DNA of 64,000 nt from Geosiphon pyriformis (lineage: Eukaryota > Glomeromycota > Glomeromycetes > Archaeosporales > Geosiphonaceae): positions 157,175 to 221,174 of the forward strand of contig JAAOMT010000294.1 in the NCBI GenBank assembly GCA_016748015.1, given 5' to 3'. Under the pieces are notes generated by a model. The model saw nothing but the letters and a program-made list of their open reading frames with translations. It did no database searches and was not told the DNA's origin. This document shows, piece by piece, positions 44,261-55,255 of the stretch. The translations under genes and the position numbers were made by a program. The first letter of the stretch is position 1; each line of letters starts with the position of its first letter.

Positions 44261-44900
44261 AGATTGGCAATGATTGTCCATCAACTAATTTCCAGCTTCT
44301 CTCAACAACCAAGTGGATCACGTTCTTGGAATTTAGGCACCAGTCACACCCAAAACCCAAATTTCCAGAACTATTTAAGTCTTTTGGTTACCCCTGAAAA
44401 TGCCCAATCTAACCAACAGGAACTCATTCAATGACAATTACTTATTAACAACATTCCATCTGTTACAATCACCAAAAACAAATTATTGGACACTATTTTT
44501 TCCTTTGAACTCAAGAAACCATCAAATCTGCTATTATTTAGTGGAGCAGCCTTAGATACCAAACCAATTACTGCCATGTACACTGATGCAAAAGTTGATG
44601 GCCATGCCATCAAACTCATCCTAGATAGCAGTTCGGCAGACAGCATTATTATGAAACAACTCATGGATCAATTAGGTCACCAAGTTAATTGAGCTGCCAG
44701 TACAAGAATCATCACTGCTGATAGAACAACTAAAACTCCTATTGGTGAAATTAATAACTTTCCTATAGAAGTTAATAGCATAATTATCCCAATCAAAGTA
44801 CTAGTTATAGAAGCCACTCAGTACTAAGTATTAGTTAGTAATGACTGGCTTACCAAAACAAATGCCATCCTCAATTAGACCACTCAGAAGTTGCAGCTCA
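44261..44900 (+). pseudogene. A3 aspartic protease region
   Basis: Same frame as gag. KLILDSSSADS with Asp at 44624-44626 (Gly to Ser and Gly to Asp near the active site), then TRIITADRTTKTPI. Stops near 44690, 44825 and 44876. Activity should be lost. Confidence 0.82.
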
Positions 44901-45229
44901 ACCAGAATGGCTGACACACAAGAGTACCAACAACGTGTGGCCATTTTAAACCCAGCAGCGTCAAGCCAGCTTTACTTATCAATTTTGAGGAAAAAAAGCC
45001 AAAACCAACATAGAAAACATATCAGGTCTTGTGGGCCAATATTGACCACAACAAACTGCCACCAATACTTACTTGGGACAACAATGACAATAGAAAGAAG
45101 AAACAAAGAAAAGAACATACCTGGGAAACCACCATCGATGCATGGACTGATGACAACTAAAGCGAGATGTTACCAATTCTAGACTGAGAAGAAAAAGACA
45201 AAAAGAAAGAGAAAAAAGGGAAGAAGATA

Positions 45230-46130
45230 TACTGAAAAACACCAACACCACAGAAGAATTAACTAGTGGCTGGGAAAAAGAATACTCACATAAACTGATC
45301 AAGGAACCACCATATATACCTCTTAAATGCAAAGACTGTCAAAAGAAATTGTCCTCCATGGGAGCCTAAGTTGTTCCTGACGAAGACTATGGGACAAAAA
45401 CACACTATTATTGCAAGCCTTGCCACTGCGAATGCTATGGCTACCCAAAAAGACAAGGCAAGTGGGACAATGAACCATGTCTTGTTTGTGGCAAACAACT
45501 ACTGGATGAAGGAATGTGGAATAACATTCCTAGATGAGAAGAAACGTGTAACGCTTTGTGCCAATACACGATACTCATTAGTGACTGGGTGAGTCATGGA
45601 ATGCCTATTATTGCAGCCTGGCACTGAGCAATCAATCGCTTGAATGGGTATCCACATGATGAGAACAAGATCTGGCAGATGACAAATGCCAAAATCGAAG
45701 GAGTTACACCTACTGAAATTCTGAAAATTAAGAACAACCCTCCAAAACCAGTCAACATTGTCTTAATCCCAAACCTAAACACTTTCCTAGACATAGAAGC
45801 CAGTCCAAAGAAATTTCACAAGCATTACCAAAATTTGGCACCAACAAGAGAAGAGCAGAAACAACACTTGGAAAAAATAAACACCCAATTATGTGACTAC
45901 TGTTTGATCCCATGTGACTTTCAGTATTGTAATGAATGTGATCTTATTTACAATCCACCACCACGTATGATCTACATGATCCCAAAAGAAGACAAACCAA
46001 TGAGCAACTGTGCATCAGAATCGGAATCAACTTTTAATCCCAATTCAAACTTTAACAATAATGATGATGAAAACAACGGTTTCAGCTCTACTCAATATGG
46101 CAATAAAAATAACAATAATTCAGACTCCAA
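45230..46130 (+). pseudogene. A3 Cys-rich putative zinc module
   Basis: LKCKDCQKKLSSMGA (45320s), YYCKPCHCECYGYPKRQGKW, EPCLVCGKQLL, CNALCQ, a variable spacer, then LCDYCLIPCDFQYCNECDLIY (about 45885-45950) and an Asn/Ser/Asp-rich tail. It is the clearest view of all Cys pairs. The frame is shifted relative to protease somewhere in 45.06-45.23 kb. Stops near 45367, 45535 and 45628; open from 45640. Confidence 0.67.
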
Positions 46131-46277
46131 TTCAAACCCCAAAATATACATTGCACTTTCTAATCTCTCCAAAGAACAGGAACTCAAATGGTATAGTGAC
46201 AATAATGAAGATATTATGCCAGAATGTGCCCATAATACCAATGCAGGGTTTGATCTGAGATATCCAAGAAAAAACAC
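46131..46277 (+). pseudogene. A3 dUTPase, first piece
   Basis: KEQELKWYSDN then motif 1 NAGFDLRYPRKN. It is interrupted by B2 at 46278; the rest starts at 56267 in the same frame. Flanks ACAC (46274-46277) and ATGT (56267-56270) differ by three transitions. Confidence 0.85.
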
Positions 46278-47288
46278 TGTTACCGGAGGTTTTTGGTCTC
46301 TTTTCTTGAATATTATAACTGTCTGTTGGTTGCAAATTCATGTTTTTTAGAAGTAGTTGAACCTCCAATAACTGAATTTATCTTCAAATTATCTTCTATA
46401 ATTTGAACTGCTGGACTTATAAGTAGAATGGCCAATTCTGTGCCAGTTGCTTTGTGTAGTTACATTGTAGTAAATGTCAACTCTCTCCCAAGAATTGCTC
46501 GTCTGGAAGCTCACTAAAAATGTGTAGTTACTTTACTGTGAAAGTCAACTTTTCTACAGAAATCTCATCTGTAGGTTACCTTAATGATTATGATAAAAAA
46601 ATAAAAGGAAATAAAAGAAATATAAAAGAAATAGAATTTTATCAAGGAAAACGTTTTCTATTCAGGCCTGGAGTCACTAACAAATCATTGAAATTGGTAG
46701 CTAATCAATTTCAAAACGTTAGTTGGGTTTTGGGAATTTTCCAAGTGCAATAATTAAAAATTTTGGTTTTTCAAATTATTTGATATTTATTTTTTTTTGT
46801 GTGTATAGAAATAATTCTAGTGATAAAATCTAAAGTAAGATACATTTTCTTGAAGAGAAAAGCTCTTCTTTTATACAACTTGCTGTAGTACTAGTCTATA
46901 AACTTGCACTTTTTCTCTTTGCTCAACTTTTGGTAAACTAAAGATACATTTTGATAAACTACAAGTTATTTCGCTGAACTATTGATTAATTTGGGTGAAC
47001 TATTCATAATTTTGGCGAATTTCTATAAATTTTGGCAAATTTCTTATAAATTTCAGTGAATTTCTGTAAATTTTGGTGAATTTTAGAATGTTACAAAGTT
47101 CAGAGTATTGTGTAATTTGATCATCCTACTTTCTGTTATACTAATTGGATTATTTAATTAAATCGTAATATGTGATAATTGATTAAATAATAAATAATAA
47201 TTTGAAATGATATTAATATATTAATTAATTATAGAAATTATAAGGGTAATTTTTCTGCTAATTAATAGCTAAAATTCTACTGGTAACA
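46278..47288 (-). repeat. B2 3' LTR (1,011 bp)
   Basis: TGTTACCGG to CTGGTAACA. Same modules as the other B LTRs: 68-bp repeat pair, AAAACGTTTTC, TATAAAAG on the minus strand near 46868-46875, four AATTT..G(C/T)(G/A)AATTT units (about 47005-47085). Length equals that of the 5' LTR. Confidence 0.9.
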
Positions 47289-47934
47289 TAATTTCCTCCT
47301 CAAGACTGAGCTCTGTCGAAGTCCAAGCACTATCTGTGATATTGAGATAATGATCCAAAATAATTGAAGTAATTTGGTCTGAAAATTGTTGAAATTTCAG
47401 TTCTGTAAGTTTGCCAATATATTGGATTTTTATTGGTTGCAGTATGAGATTTTGTAGAACATTTTCACAAGTATTAAACAAATTATAAAGTCTAAAAGCT
47501 GTTCTAAGTTTGTAGTGAGTGTTTGTTAGTCCAGCTGCTGTTTTAAATTCATTGTAAATTTTTTTTTGTATAGCTTCAGGAGTGAGATTTGTTGCTTCAA
47601 GTTCCAGTTTTCGTTTATAAAGTGTCTTTCCAATGTGAAAGTATTTATAGATAGGGGTGTGTTCATTGTTCTGTTCATTAAGAAGTAGTAGAAGTTTTTG
47701 TTGCATTGTAGCATTTGGTGAAATGTCAATAGGAGCAATTAAAAAATTTTCTTCCAGTGTTTGCTTCAAAAGTCTTGGTAACCTATTTTCAAAGTAACTT
47801 CTTGTTTTTCTTCTATAAAAGTGATAGTTTTGTGCATGATTTACTACTGGAGCTGTGGTTTCTTTTTGAATGTAATTAATTTGACTTCTATTAATCGTTA
47901 TGGATAAGTCAAGAAGTGTTTTTAAGGCTAACAT
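47269..47934 (-). CDS. B2 ORF3: intact accessory gene, 221 codons
   Basis: Uninterrupted from ATG 47932-47934 (MLALKTLLDLSITINRSQI) to TAG at 47269. It reads through the polypurine tract (residues LEEE) and seven codons into the LTR. Mostly hydrophilic and helix-favouring; no signal peptide, membrane span or Cys motif. Blocks shared with family A ORF3: ENRLP.LLKQTLEENFLIAPID, YKYFHIGKTL, LRTAFRLYNLF, YIGKLTELKFQQF, QITSIIL. The C-terminal half also parallels the Gag N-terminal domain (see findings). It sits 217 nt downstream of Gag-Pol, the env position, but nothing suggests an envelope. Function unknown. Confidence 0.8.
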   Translation of the reverse strand: MLALKTLLDLSITINRSQINYIQKETTAPVVNHAQNYHFYRRKTRSYFENRLPRLLKQTLEENFLIAPIDISPNATMQQKLLLLLNEQNNEHTPIYKYFHIGKTLYKRKLELEATNLTPEAIQKKIYNEFKTAAGLTNTHYKLRTAFRLYNLFNTCENVLQNLILQPIKIQYIGKLTELKFQQFSDQITSIILDHYLNITDSAWTSTELSLEEEIMLPVEF

Positions 47935-48151
47935 TAACTTTTGGGATATTTGTTGAATATTTTAGAGAATAATTATGGTAAAATTGACTAATTATGAAAA
48001 GAAAGAATAAAGAAAATTATTTTTGGGTATGGGGTTTTTATTATTATTTTTTTTTTTTGGTTTGGGTGCTTTTTTGTTTTTGTTTTTTTTTTTGTGTAAT
48101 TATTTACTATTTTTGTTTTTGTGTTTTTTTATTAAAAAATTATTGTAAAAT

Positions 48152-49540
48152 TTAAGTGTTCAAATTTGGTTGTTGTTCTATTATAATTATTGGTTTTAAA
48201 TTTCGGGAAATATCTTCAGAATTAATTAAAGGAAAATGTGTACCAATTTGTGGAATTAATAGTTCAGAATTGTTTCTGGAATAATAGTGTTTCAATCTGT
48301 CTCCATGTGCAACTTTTGCTAGTATTTTGTCATCAAGTCTTAACTTGTATGATCTATTGCCTAGAATTTCGTGGATATAAAATGGTCCTTCCCATTTGTT
48401 TTCAAATTTCCCACTCCATTGTTTTTCAGCCTTAGTTCTGTGTAAAAGAACTTTATTTCCAACTTTAAATTCATTGGTAATGGGTGGTAATTTGTTGTCA
48501 TGTCTTTCTTTTTGTTAAGCTTGAGAATGTTTGATATAAGTTGCTGCTATTTTTTTTTTTTCTTCCAGTGTACTAAGAAGAGTGTAGGCCCTTCTTTGGA
48601 GTGTTTCTTGAAAGTTCTCTTCATTAATTGGTTGCACAGGGTATGTTTCTACTGTGAAATTAATTGGTAATATTGCTGTCCTTTCATAAGTTAAATCAAA
48701 TAGTGTGTGTTTCATGGTATTTTGTTTTAGTGTTCTGTATGCTAGTAACACTGATGGAATAAAGATATCCCATTCCTGCTCAAAGTCTGTTGAGACTTTG
48801 GCTAGAGATTCACACAATGTTCTGTTAAAACATTCTACAAGTCTATTTGTTTAAGGGTAATAAGGTAATAATAGAGATCTTTTGACATTGAATCATTCAC
48901 AAATTTCTTGTATCAAGTTGTTCACAAAATGTGTTTCTTGATCAGATAAAAGTTCAATTGGACATCCATGTCTACAAATAATGTTTTCATAGATGAAATT
49001 TGCTACTGATTTTGCATCTGCTCTTTAGATGGCTCTAGTTTCAGGCCATTTAGTGAGATAATCTACTACTACTGCAATATAGCAATTTCCTTAGGTTGTA
49101 ATAGGTAATGGTCCGACTAAATCAATTTCAATTTTGTCAAAAGGTTGTCCAACTTTGATTGGATTTAAAGATTCTATGAGACGAATTTCTCCTCTTCTTT
49201 GACAACTATTACAAGATTCTACATATTGTCGAATGTCTTTTTGCATGTAAGGCCAAAAATATTGTTCAAGAGTTCTTTGAATTGTTCCATTTCTTTCCAA
49301 GTGTGCTAAAGACAGATCTGTGTGTATGTTATATAAAATTGTTTTTTTTTCATTCTCTTGTACTAATCTGAGTAGTTGGTTTGGGTTTCTGTAATTTTTA
49401 TAATAGATTTTGTTGTGGTGTATGAAATATTGCTTTAATTGGTGTTGTAAACGATGTTTTTCACTTGGAGACCAATTCTTTGGCATGGTAAGGGTCTTCA
49501 AATAGTTTTTAAGATTGCTGTAGTTTCTGGAATCCATTGT
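48152..49540 (-). pseudogene. B2 integrase
   Basis: HHCC module (HTDLSLAHLERNG...CNSC, about 49195-49330), first Asp (IEIDLVGPL), second Asp (SDQET), Glu (LVECFN). TAA at 48851-48853 in place of Gln (shared with B1), and stops near 49030 and 49091. Open 48515-48817. GPF-type C-terminal module near 48390-48440. Ends EQQPNLNT then TAA at 48152-48154. Confidence 0.85.
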
Positions 49541-49693
49541 TGTTTGGTTATTTTGTTGGTAGGTTAGTAAGTTATGATGGAATTGTTGTTGGTGTTAGTC
49601 TTGTCTCATTTTTGAGAGACTATCAACATTGGTGTGTAGTTTTCCTGGTTTGTAATGTACAATATATCTGTAGTCTGCTAGGAAGTCATTCCA

Positions 49694-50838
49694 TCAAGAC
49701 TGTTTGGCACTTTGTTCAGTTTTTTTTTTATTAAGCCATTTGAGACCAATATTGTCAGTTATTATGTTAAATTCTTTTCCATTCTTCAGGTATTGTTGAA
49801 AATGTTTAAGAGCCCAGATAACTGTAGTGGCTTCCAATTCAGTTAAGCCATATTTGAGTTTTGTTGGCTTGAGTGTTCTACTGGCATAGACAATGATTTG
49901 TTCCTGGCCATTTTTATTCAATTGTAATAAAATGGCACCAAATACTATGTGTGAAGCATCAGTGGCTAATTGGAACCGTTTGTTGAAGTCTGGGTAAGCA
50001 AAAACTGGGGCTGTTGTCAATTTTGTTTTGAGAGTTTCAAAAGCTTTTTGTTGTTCTTCAGTCCATTTGTATGGCATGTTTTTGTTGGTAAGATAATTGA
50101 GTGGTTTGGCAATTTCTGAGAATCTTTTTATGAATTTTTAATAGTAAGAGACTAATCCTACAAATCCTCTTAGTTCTGTGGTATTTCTGGGGGTTTGAAA
50201 GTTTTTGACAGCACTGATTGTTCCTGGATTTGGTTTGACTCCATCTTTACTATCTATGTGTTCAAGAAAAATCAAACTTGTTTTTCCAAAGTGATATTTC
50301 TCAATATTTAACTTTAATCCTGGTTTTCGTAATCATTAAAAAACTTCTCATAAGTAAATGAGATGGCTTCAAAGCTTGGTGAATATACATCAGTATTATC
50401 AAAATAGACAACTACTGATTGCCACAAGAGCCCTTCATATACAACATCTATGAGTTGCTAAAATGTTGCTGGTGTATTGCAAAGTTCAAAAAGCATAACA
50501 TTGAACTCATAGTTTTTTCCTTGAATAGTAAATACTGTTTTGGGTCTATCTTTTAGGTCTATTTCAATTTGCCAGTATCCACTTTCCAGGTCTAAAGTTG
50601 AGAAGAACTTGGCTTTTCTTAGAACATCTAGCATGTTATCAATTCTTGGAAGAGGGTAGGCATCTCCAATTGTAACACTATTCAGTTGTCTATAATCAAC
50701 ACAGAATCTGATTTTTCTGTTTTTTTTTTTAACTAAAACTACTGGTGAGACCCAAGAACTTCTTGATGGTTGAATCAATCCGTTATTGAGCATTCTTTGA
50801 ACCTCTTCTTTGATGAATTGGTGACTGGCAGGTGGCAC
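49694..50838 (-). pseudogene. B2 reverse transcriptase and RNase H
   Basis: RT blocks RFCVDYRQLN, FFSTLDLESGYWQIEI, NVMLFELCNTPATF, then YFDN at 50395-50406 (expected YLDD). A 1-bp deletion near 50376 changes the frame, and TGA at 50333-50335 is shared with B1. RNase H (LATDASHIVFGAIL) is open at 49694-50077 with its catalytic Asp. 49541-49693 completes RNase H with stops. Confidence 0.86.
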
Positions 50839-50847
50839 TCAATAAGC

Positions 50848-52020
50848 TTATTGATGTTTTGGTAGAGCATCTCCTATATGGATCTGAACAATGTCTGTTT
50901 TTCCCAAGTCATTGTTGTCTTTTGCAAATATATCTGCAAATTCAGCTATCAATTGTTTCAATTGTCTTTGTTGTTGAGGTTCTAAGAGACCCATGTTGAT
51001 TTGAGAGAGTTTTTTTTCCAAAAAGTGGTAGTTTTCAGTAATGGGAATGATATTTGGATTTGGGAGTAGAGTGTGCTTTACAATTTCGATAAAATTAGAG
51101 ACAATTTGAGGGTTTTTATCTTGAAAGATATTGCTGTGTATGATTCCAATTTCTAATTTGTTTAATAAGACAATAGGGTAATTATTGGAGTTATAGAATA
51201 TAACTTGAAATTTTTTCATTCCTTTGGGAATATAAACATTTGGGATTGAGATTTCATGCTTCAAACAGATTTGTTTATTGGATTCAAAGATTTGTTGGGT
51301 AGTAGTGAGTTTTGAGCAAGTGTAAATTTCGTGATGTTCTCCAAAAAATGAAATGGTAATTGGTTGTAAAAGTTGAAAAATCTGGTGAGATTCATTTTGT
51401 GTATTAAGAGCTATGCTTACTGGAACTGTAAATTGTCCAGTTAAACCAAAACCTTGCATTCCTCTTTTACTTTTTCTTAATTGTTCTCTGTTGTTAACTG
51501 ATTGTAGACCCGAAATATTAATTAAGGGTAGGTAAATTGCTTGAGCAATTTTTTCAGCATGTTTAATCTTGAATGGTTTGTCTGTTTCATTCTGCAACAT
51601 GATGGTAATGTCTCCAGTGTATCCTGCATCTATAACTCCTCCTCTAATATTGATTCCTTTGCTTGCCAATGATGATCTGGAGGCAATTTGAACCATTGCT
51701 CCTGGTGGTATTTTAAGAGCAATTTTGAGATTGATTTTTGTCAAGGACTTTGGTTGGAGAACCAAAGTATCTTTTTCTGGGTATCTTAAATCATATCCAG
51801 CATCAATTTCGTGTGCTTTTTCTAGTCTGATTCTTTGGCCATGGTTGTTGAAATATTTAAGTTGTAGAGGTGGTTGCTTTTCAAGAAGATAGATGGAGGT
51901 GGTTGGTAGTTCTTCTACTAGTTCAGATACTCCAAATTCGATTTCATTTTCATCATTCTCATCTGGCAGAAGAATGCTAAGAGCATAACATTCTAAACAC
52001 CATTGGTCATTACAAGACAT
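50848..52020 (-). pseudogene. B2 dUTPase, linker and RT lead: open 390 codons
   Basis: The longest open segment in the window. From the N-terminus: CNDQWCLEC pair, acidic stretch, dUTPase (residues about 60-200) with AGYDLRYPEKD, ASRSSLASKG, GVIDAGYTGDI, KIAQAIYLPL and GFGLTGQF. The beta-rich linker follows (NVYIPKGMKKFQVIFYNSNNY), then 'QRQLKQLIAEFADIFAKDNN', the start of RT. Motifs 1-4 look catalytically competent; motif 5 has Leu and Gln changes. It is in frame with Gag-Pol only after the 52.09-kb deletion is accounted for. Confidence 0.92.
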
Positions 52021-52735
52021 AACACATTCTTAACACAATTGAATGTTCATTTGCTCTAATCATTGAATTTGAGCTTCTTTGGTCGGATATGTGGCTTGCA
52101 ATTTGGTGGTAGGTTTCTACTTCATCTTCATAATCAAATCTAGCTAATTCCATGATATACTTAATGTATTTAGCTTTTTTCATTTGGTGGATATCTTCTT
52201 GGGTGGCTTCATTAATCAATGCCATTGTTAGATCAAAAATCATTTCAGCATTATGAAGGTAGTGGTAAAGTTTATTGAGAACACTGTTGTATGCTGCATC
52301 AAATAGTGTTCCTCTTCTGACTTTTTCCGAAATTAATAGAACATATTGACAAGTCTGATTACATACTTTTCCTCTTATTGTTACATCAATCCAATTGTAT
52401 TCTTCTGATAGCCTTTCTCCACAAGTAAGGCAAAGAGTTTTGTCCCATTTTCCACTTCTCTTTGAGAATCCAAATCGTTCTCTATGGCATGTCTTGCAGA
52501 AGTAGCAAGTGTGAGTTTCATATTTTTCTTCTGAGAAAATACAGGCTCCCATAGATAAAAGCTTTTTTTTGCAATCTTTGCATTTTAGTGAAATGTATGG
52601 TGGTTTTTTTTGTGGTTCTGGTGTGGAATATCTAACTTTCTTCCATCCTCTTGATTCTTCAAAAATCTCTTGTTTTGTTTCCTCAGCCCAATTGGATGGT
52701 GATCTAAGAGCCATGTAGGTTTCAGTGAGTGGCAT
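52010..52735 (-). pseudogene. B2 Cys-rich putative zinc module, open 241 codons
   Basis: LKCKDCKKKLLSMGAC, CYFCKTCHRERFGFSKRSGKW, LCLTCGERL, VCNQTCQ, then a helical region. Cys pairs are complete here, unlike B1. The last residues after HQIASH are out of frame because two bases are missing near 52.09 kb relative to B1 (GTGTGG versus GTGG). Confidence 0.72.
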
Positions 52736-52799
52736 TTCCTTTTTTTCTTCAAATTCAAATACTGGAGCTTTTTCTGATCATTTGTTAAAAGTACCATAG

Positions 52800-53480
52800 A
52801 TTGCAGGTACTATGGTATATTGTCCTTGGTATGAGATTTTAAGTTCTTGAGTTTCCCAGTTCAGGTTTGCATTGGCCTTGAAAAGTTAATTATTTTTGAC
52901 TAGAGCTTGGTATTGGGGTGCATCTATAACAAAAATTTTAACTGGAATGGTGATTTCATCAATTGTAAAGAGAAAATCATCAATTTTTCTTATTGGAGTC
53001 TTCTTCATACCATCAGCTGTGACAATAACTGTTTGAGCTGGTCTGTCTATGTTTCGTTTGAGTTGTTGCATTAGCTGGTAAGTGATGATACTTCCAGCCG
53101 ATCTACTATCTAAGATTAAACAAATAGGTTTTCCTTCCACTGTAACTTCTGTGTACATAGCAGTAATTGCTTTTTGTTCATTAACTGCTGTATTACTAAG
53201 CAGAAATGGTAATTCATTTGCTTTAAATTCAAATGGAAATATATCTGACAAATTGGCATTTTGGGCAATTTAAGCTGGTGAAATGATGTGGTTGGAAGAG
53301 TTTGATTTTGGTGCTGCAACTTCACCTTCAGAAAGTGCAGTTTGTTAAAAATCCGATTCCTCTGGTATTGTAAGATAACTGAGTTGAGTGTGATAGTAAT
53401 TGGGTCTTTGCTAACCAGAATTTTGGAGAACCAACTGGTTATTTGAATTGATTTTGTTTTTGTTACTCTGCAATTGATTT
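52800..53480 (-). pseudogene. B2 aspartic protease region
   Basis: CLILDSRSAGS with Asp at 53108-53110 (DSR as in B1), VTADGMKKTPIRKIDDF, QYQALVKNN. The intact Trp codon (NWETQELK) distinguishes it from B1. Upstream is an Asn/Gln-rich linker with stops near 53270, 53345 and 53410. Confidence 0.82.
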
Positions 53481-53699
53481 TGGGGTGTGAATTGGTTATG
53501 TTGAACCAATTTTCTTGCTGATACTTGATATTGTTGAGTGAGTGGTGTCTAATATGGCTGAATTGGTAAAGGTTGCTGATATTGTTGCTGCATTAGTTGT
53601 GAAGCTGGTGGATAGTAACTGTTTTGATTTTGTGGTTTTGGTAAATAATAGGTTGGTAATAGAGATTGGTAATAAGATTATTGTGATAAAGAGTAACAT

Positions 53700-55207
53700 T
53701 GATTACTTCTGTTTTGTTAGTCTCTTTTTAATTTCTTACAATCTCGTTTCCAGTGTCCTGGAATTCCACAATAATGACAATTTTGAGGTTGGTTGTTGAA
53801 TGATGATCCAAAATTGTTTTGGTTGCATCATTGTGAGGGTTGATATCTTTGTGGTTGTTGTTGCTGTTATTGTTGGTTTGTGAAGTAGCTTTAAATCCTT
53901 TTTGTGAGTTGGTCTATCTTCTCTTCAGCTGCTAAGCTGGTTTCTCCAATTGCAAAGTTTACAAGCTTGGTGTGATTTGCTTTTTCTATTGCCATTCCAT
54001 AGCTTTTTGCCTGTCTAATAGCAGTTGCTAAGTCTGCTGGAGCATGTGGATGGACTTTTTTAATCAGTTTGTCTTTTAACCCTGCTATAAACTGATTCAA
54101 AATTTGAGCATCAGAATAGTAGTCATTGGTTTTCAATTGTCAGATTCATCTGAAAAGTTTGTTAAATCTTCCAAGATAAGTCATAACAGTTTTAGATGTT
54201 TCTTGTTTGATATTGCAAAAGCAGTTTCTAAAAGTGATAGAGGTATTGTTGTCAGTGAATTGTTGTAGAAAAGCATCTTTGAATGCTTGCCAGTTTTCAA
54301 ATAGTTCTTCTAAATTTTCAAACCATTTTTTTGCTGTTCCTTGGAAAAAGTAGGAAATTGCTTTAAGCATTCTTGCTGCAATCCAACCATTTGCATTTTC
54401 TGCTTTTTGAACTTTGTCAAGTCATTCTTGAGGACTGGTATCATTGTTTTCACCAGTGAATTCTGGAATTTTTGCAATGTAAGCAGTTGCCATTTTTTCT
54501 TTGTTTCCTGTGATTTCTTTTGGTTCTAATTCAGTTTCTTCACTTTCCAAGCTTTTTGAATGATTACTTTCGTTTTCCTGTAAGTAATCAATGATATTGG
54601 CACTTGTTGATATTGGTTCTTGTTGTTGAGTAGGATTTCTAGGTGACTGAAAATCTTCTGGTCTGAAGAAACAGTTAAGTAGTGAACTTGGTGTTTGTGG
54701 TTGTACAAGTGAAATTGGAAATAGTGTAATAGAAAGTGGTAATTTGACACTGGTTCCTTGTTCAGGTGTTTGCAAGTGTTTGGCAGTTGTCTTTGATAGT
54801 ATTGGAGTGTTTGGAGTGGTTCTTGAGTATTGTTTTACTTTTTGTTTGCCTTTGTTGCTTGTCTCTGTTTCTGATTCAAAGTTAAAAGAATATTTGGGCT
54901 GTACTGGGTATTATTCTTCACAGTACTCAATAATATTAAAATTAAGTTCTTAGAAGTAGGTAGCAAGTGTTTCACTGTTCAGGTCTTCTGTTTTCAATTG
55001 TGAATAGTGCACTAAATTATTGTAGAGGTTGCTTCTAACTTCTGAAATATTGTAGTTTCCAAAAAGATAATTGTTGATGCAATTTTCAATATATTGGTAT
55101 ACTAATTTCTTAACAACTTCAATTCCGTCTGGGATGTTGAATCTTTGCTTGCAGTGGGTGTAAATTGACTGATGATACTTTAGAGTTGTTGTGTCTGGTG
55201 TGGTCAT
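53700..55207 (-). pseudogene. B2 gag
   Basis: ATG at 55205-55207 (MTTPDTTTLKYHQSIY). N-terminal domain: YIENCINNYLF, SEVRSNLYNNLVHY, YFQELNFNIIEYC, with a stop near 54950. The Ser/Gln-rich segment has MQTPEQGTSVKLP at 54775. The capsid is at 54146-54400 (WFENLEELFENWQAFKDAFLQQFTD in pieces). The knuckle CHYCGIPGHWKRDC is at 53738-53779. TGA at 54146-54148 is shared with B1. All segments are in one frame with protease. Confidence 0.83.
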
Positions 55208-55236
55208 CACTTTGAATTTGTTGTTACTGTGTTATT

Positions 55237-55253
55237 TCTGTGGAAGAGCACCA
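55237..55253 (-). other. B2 primer-binding site
   Basis: Minus strand TGGTGCTCTTCCACAGA two bases inside the 5' LTR. It shares TGGTGCT with family A, so both families probably use the same or a similar tRNA. Confidence 0.55.
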
Positions 55254-55255
55254 AA

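Noticed and set aside
44841-45182. Plus-strand 113-codon frame after A3 protease
   Set aside because: Different register from the protease continuation (CGHFKPSS...), so it is an out-of-frame opening near a frameshift.
47269-47934. Envelope gene (retrovirus-like) in ORF3 position
   Set aside because: No signal peptide, membrane segment, furin-like site or cysteine pattern; the sequence is hydrophilic and resembles Gag instead.
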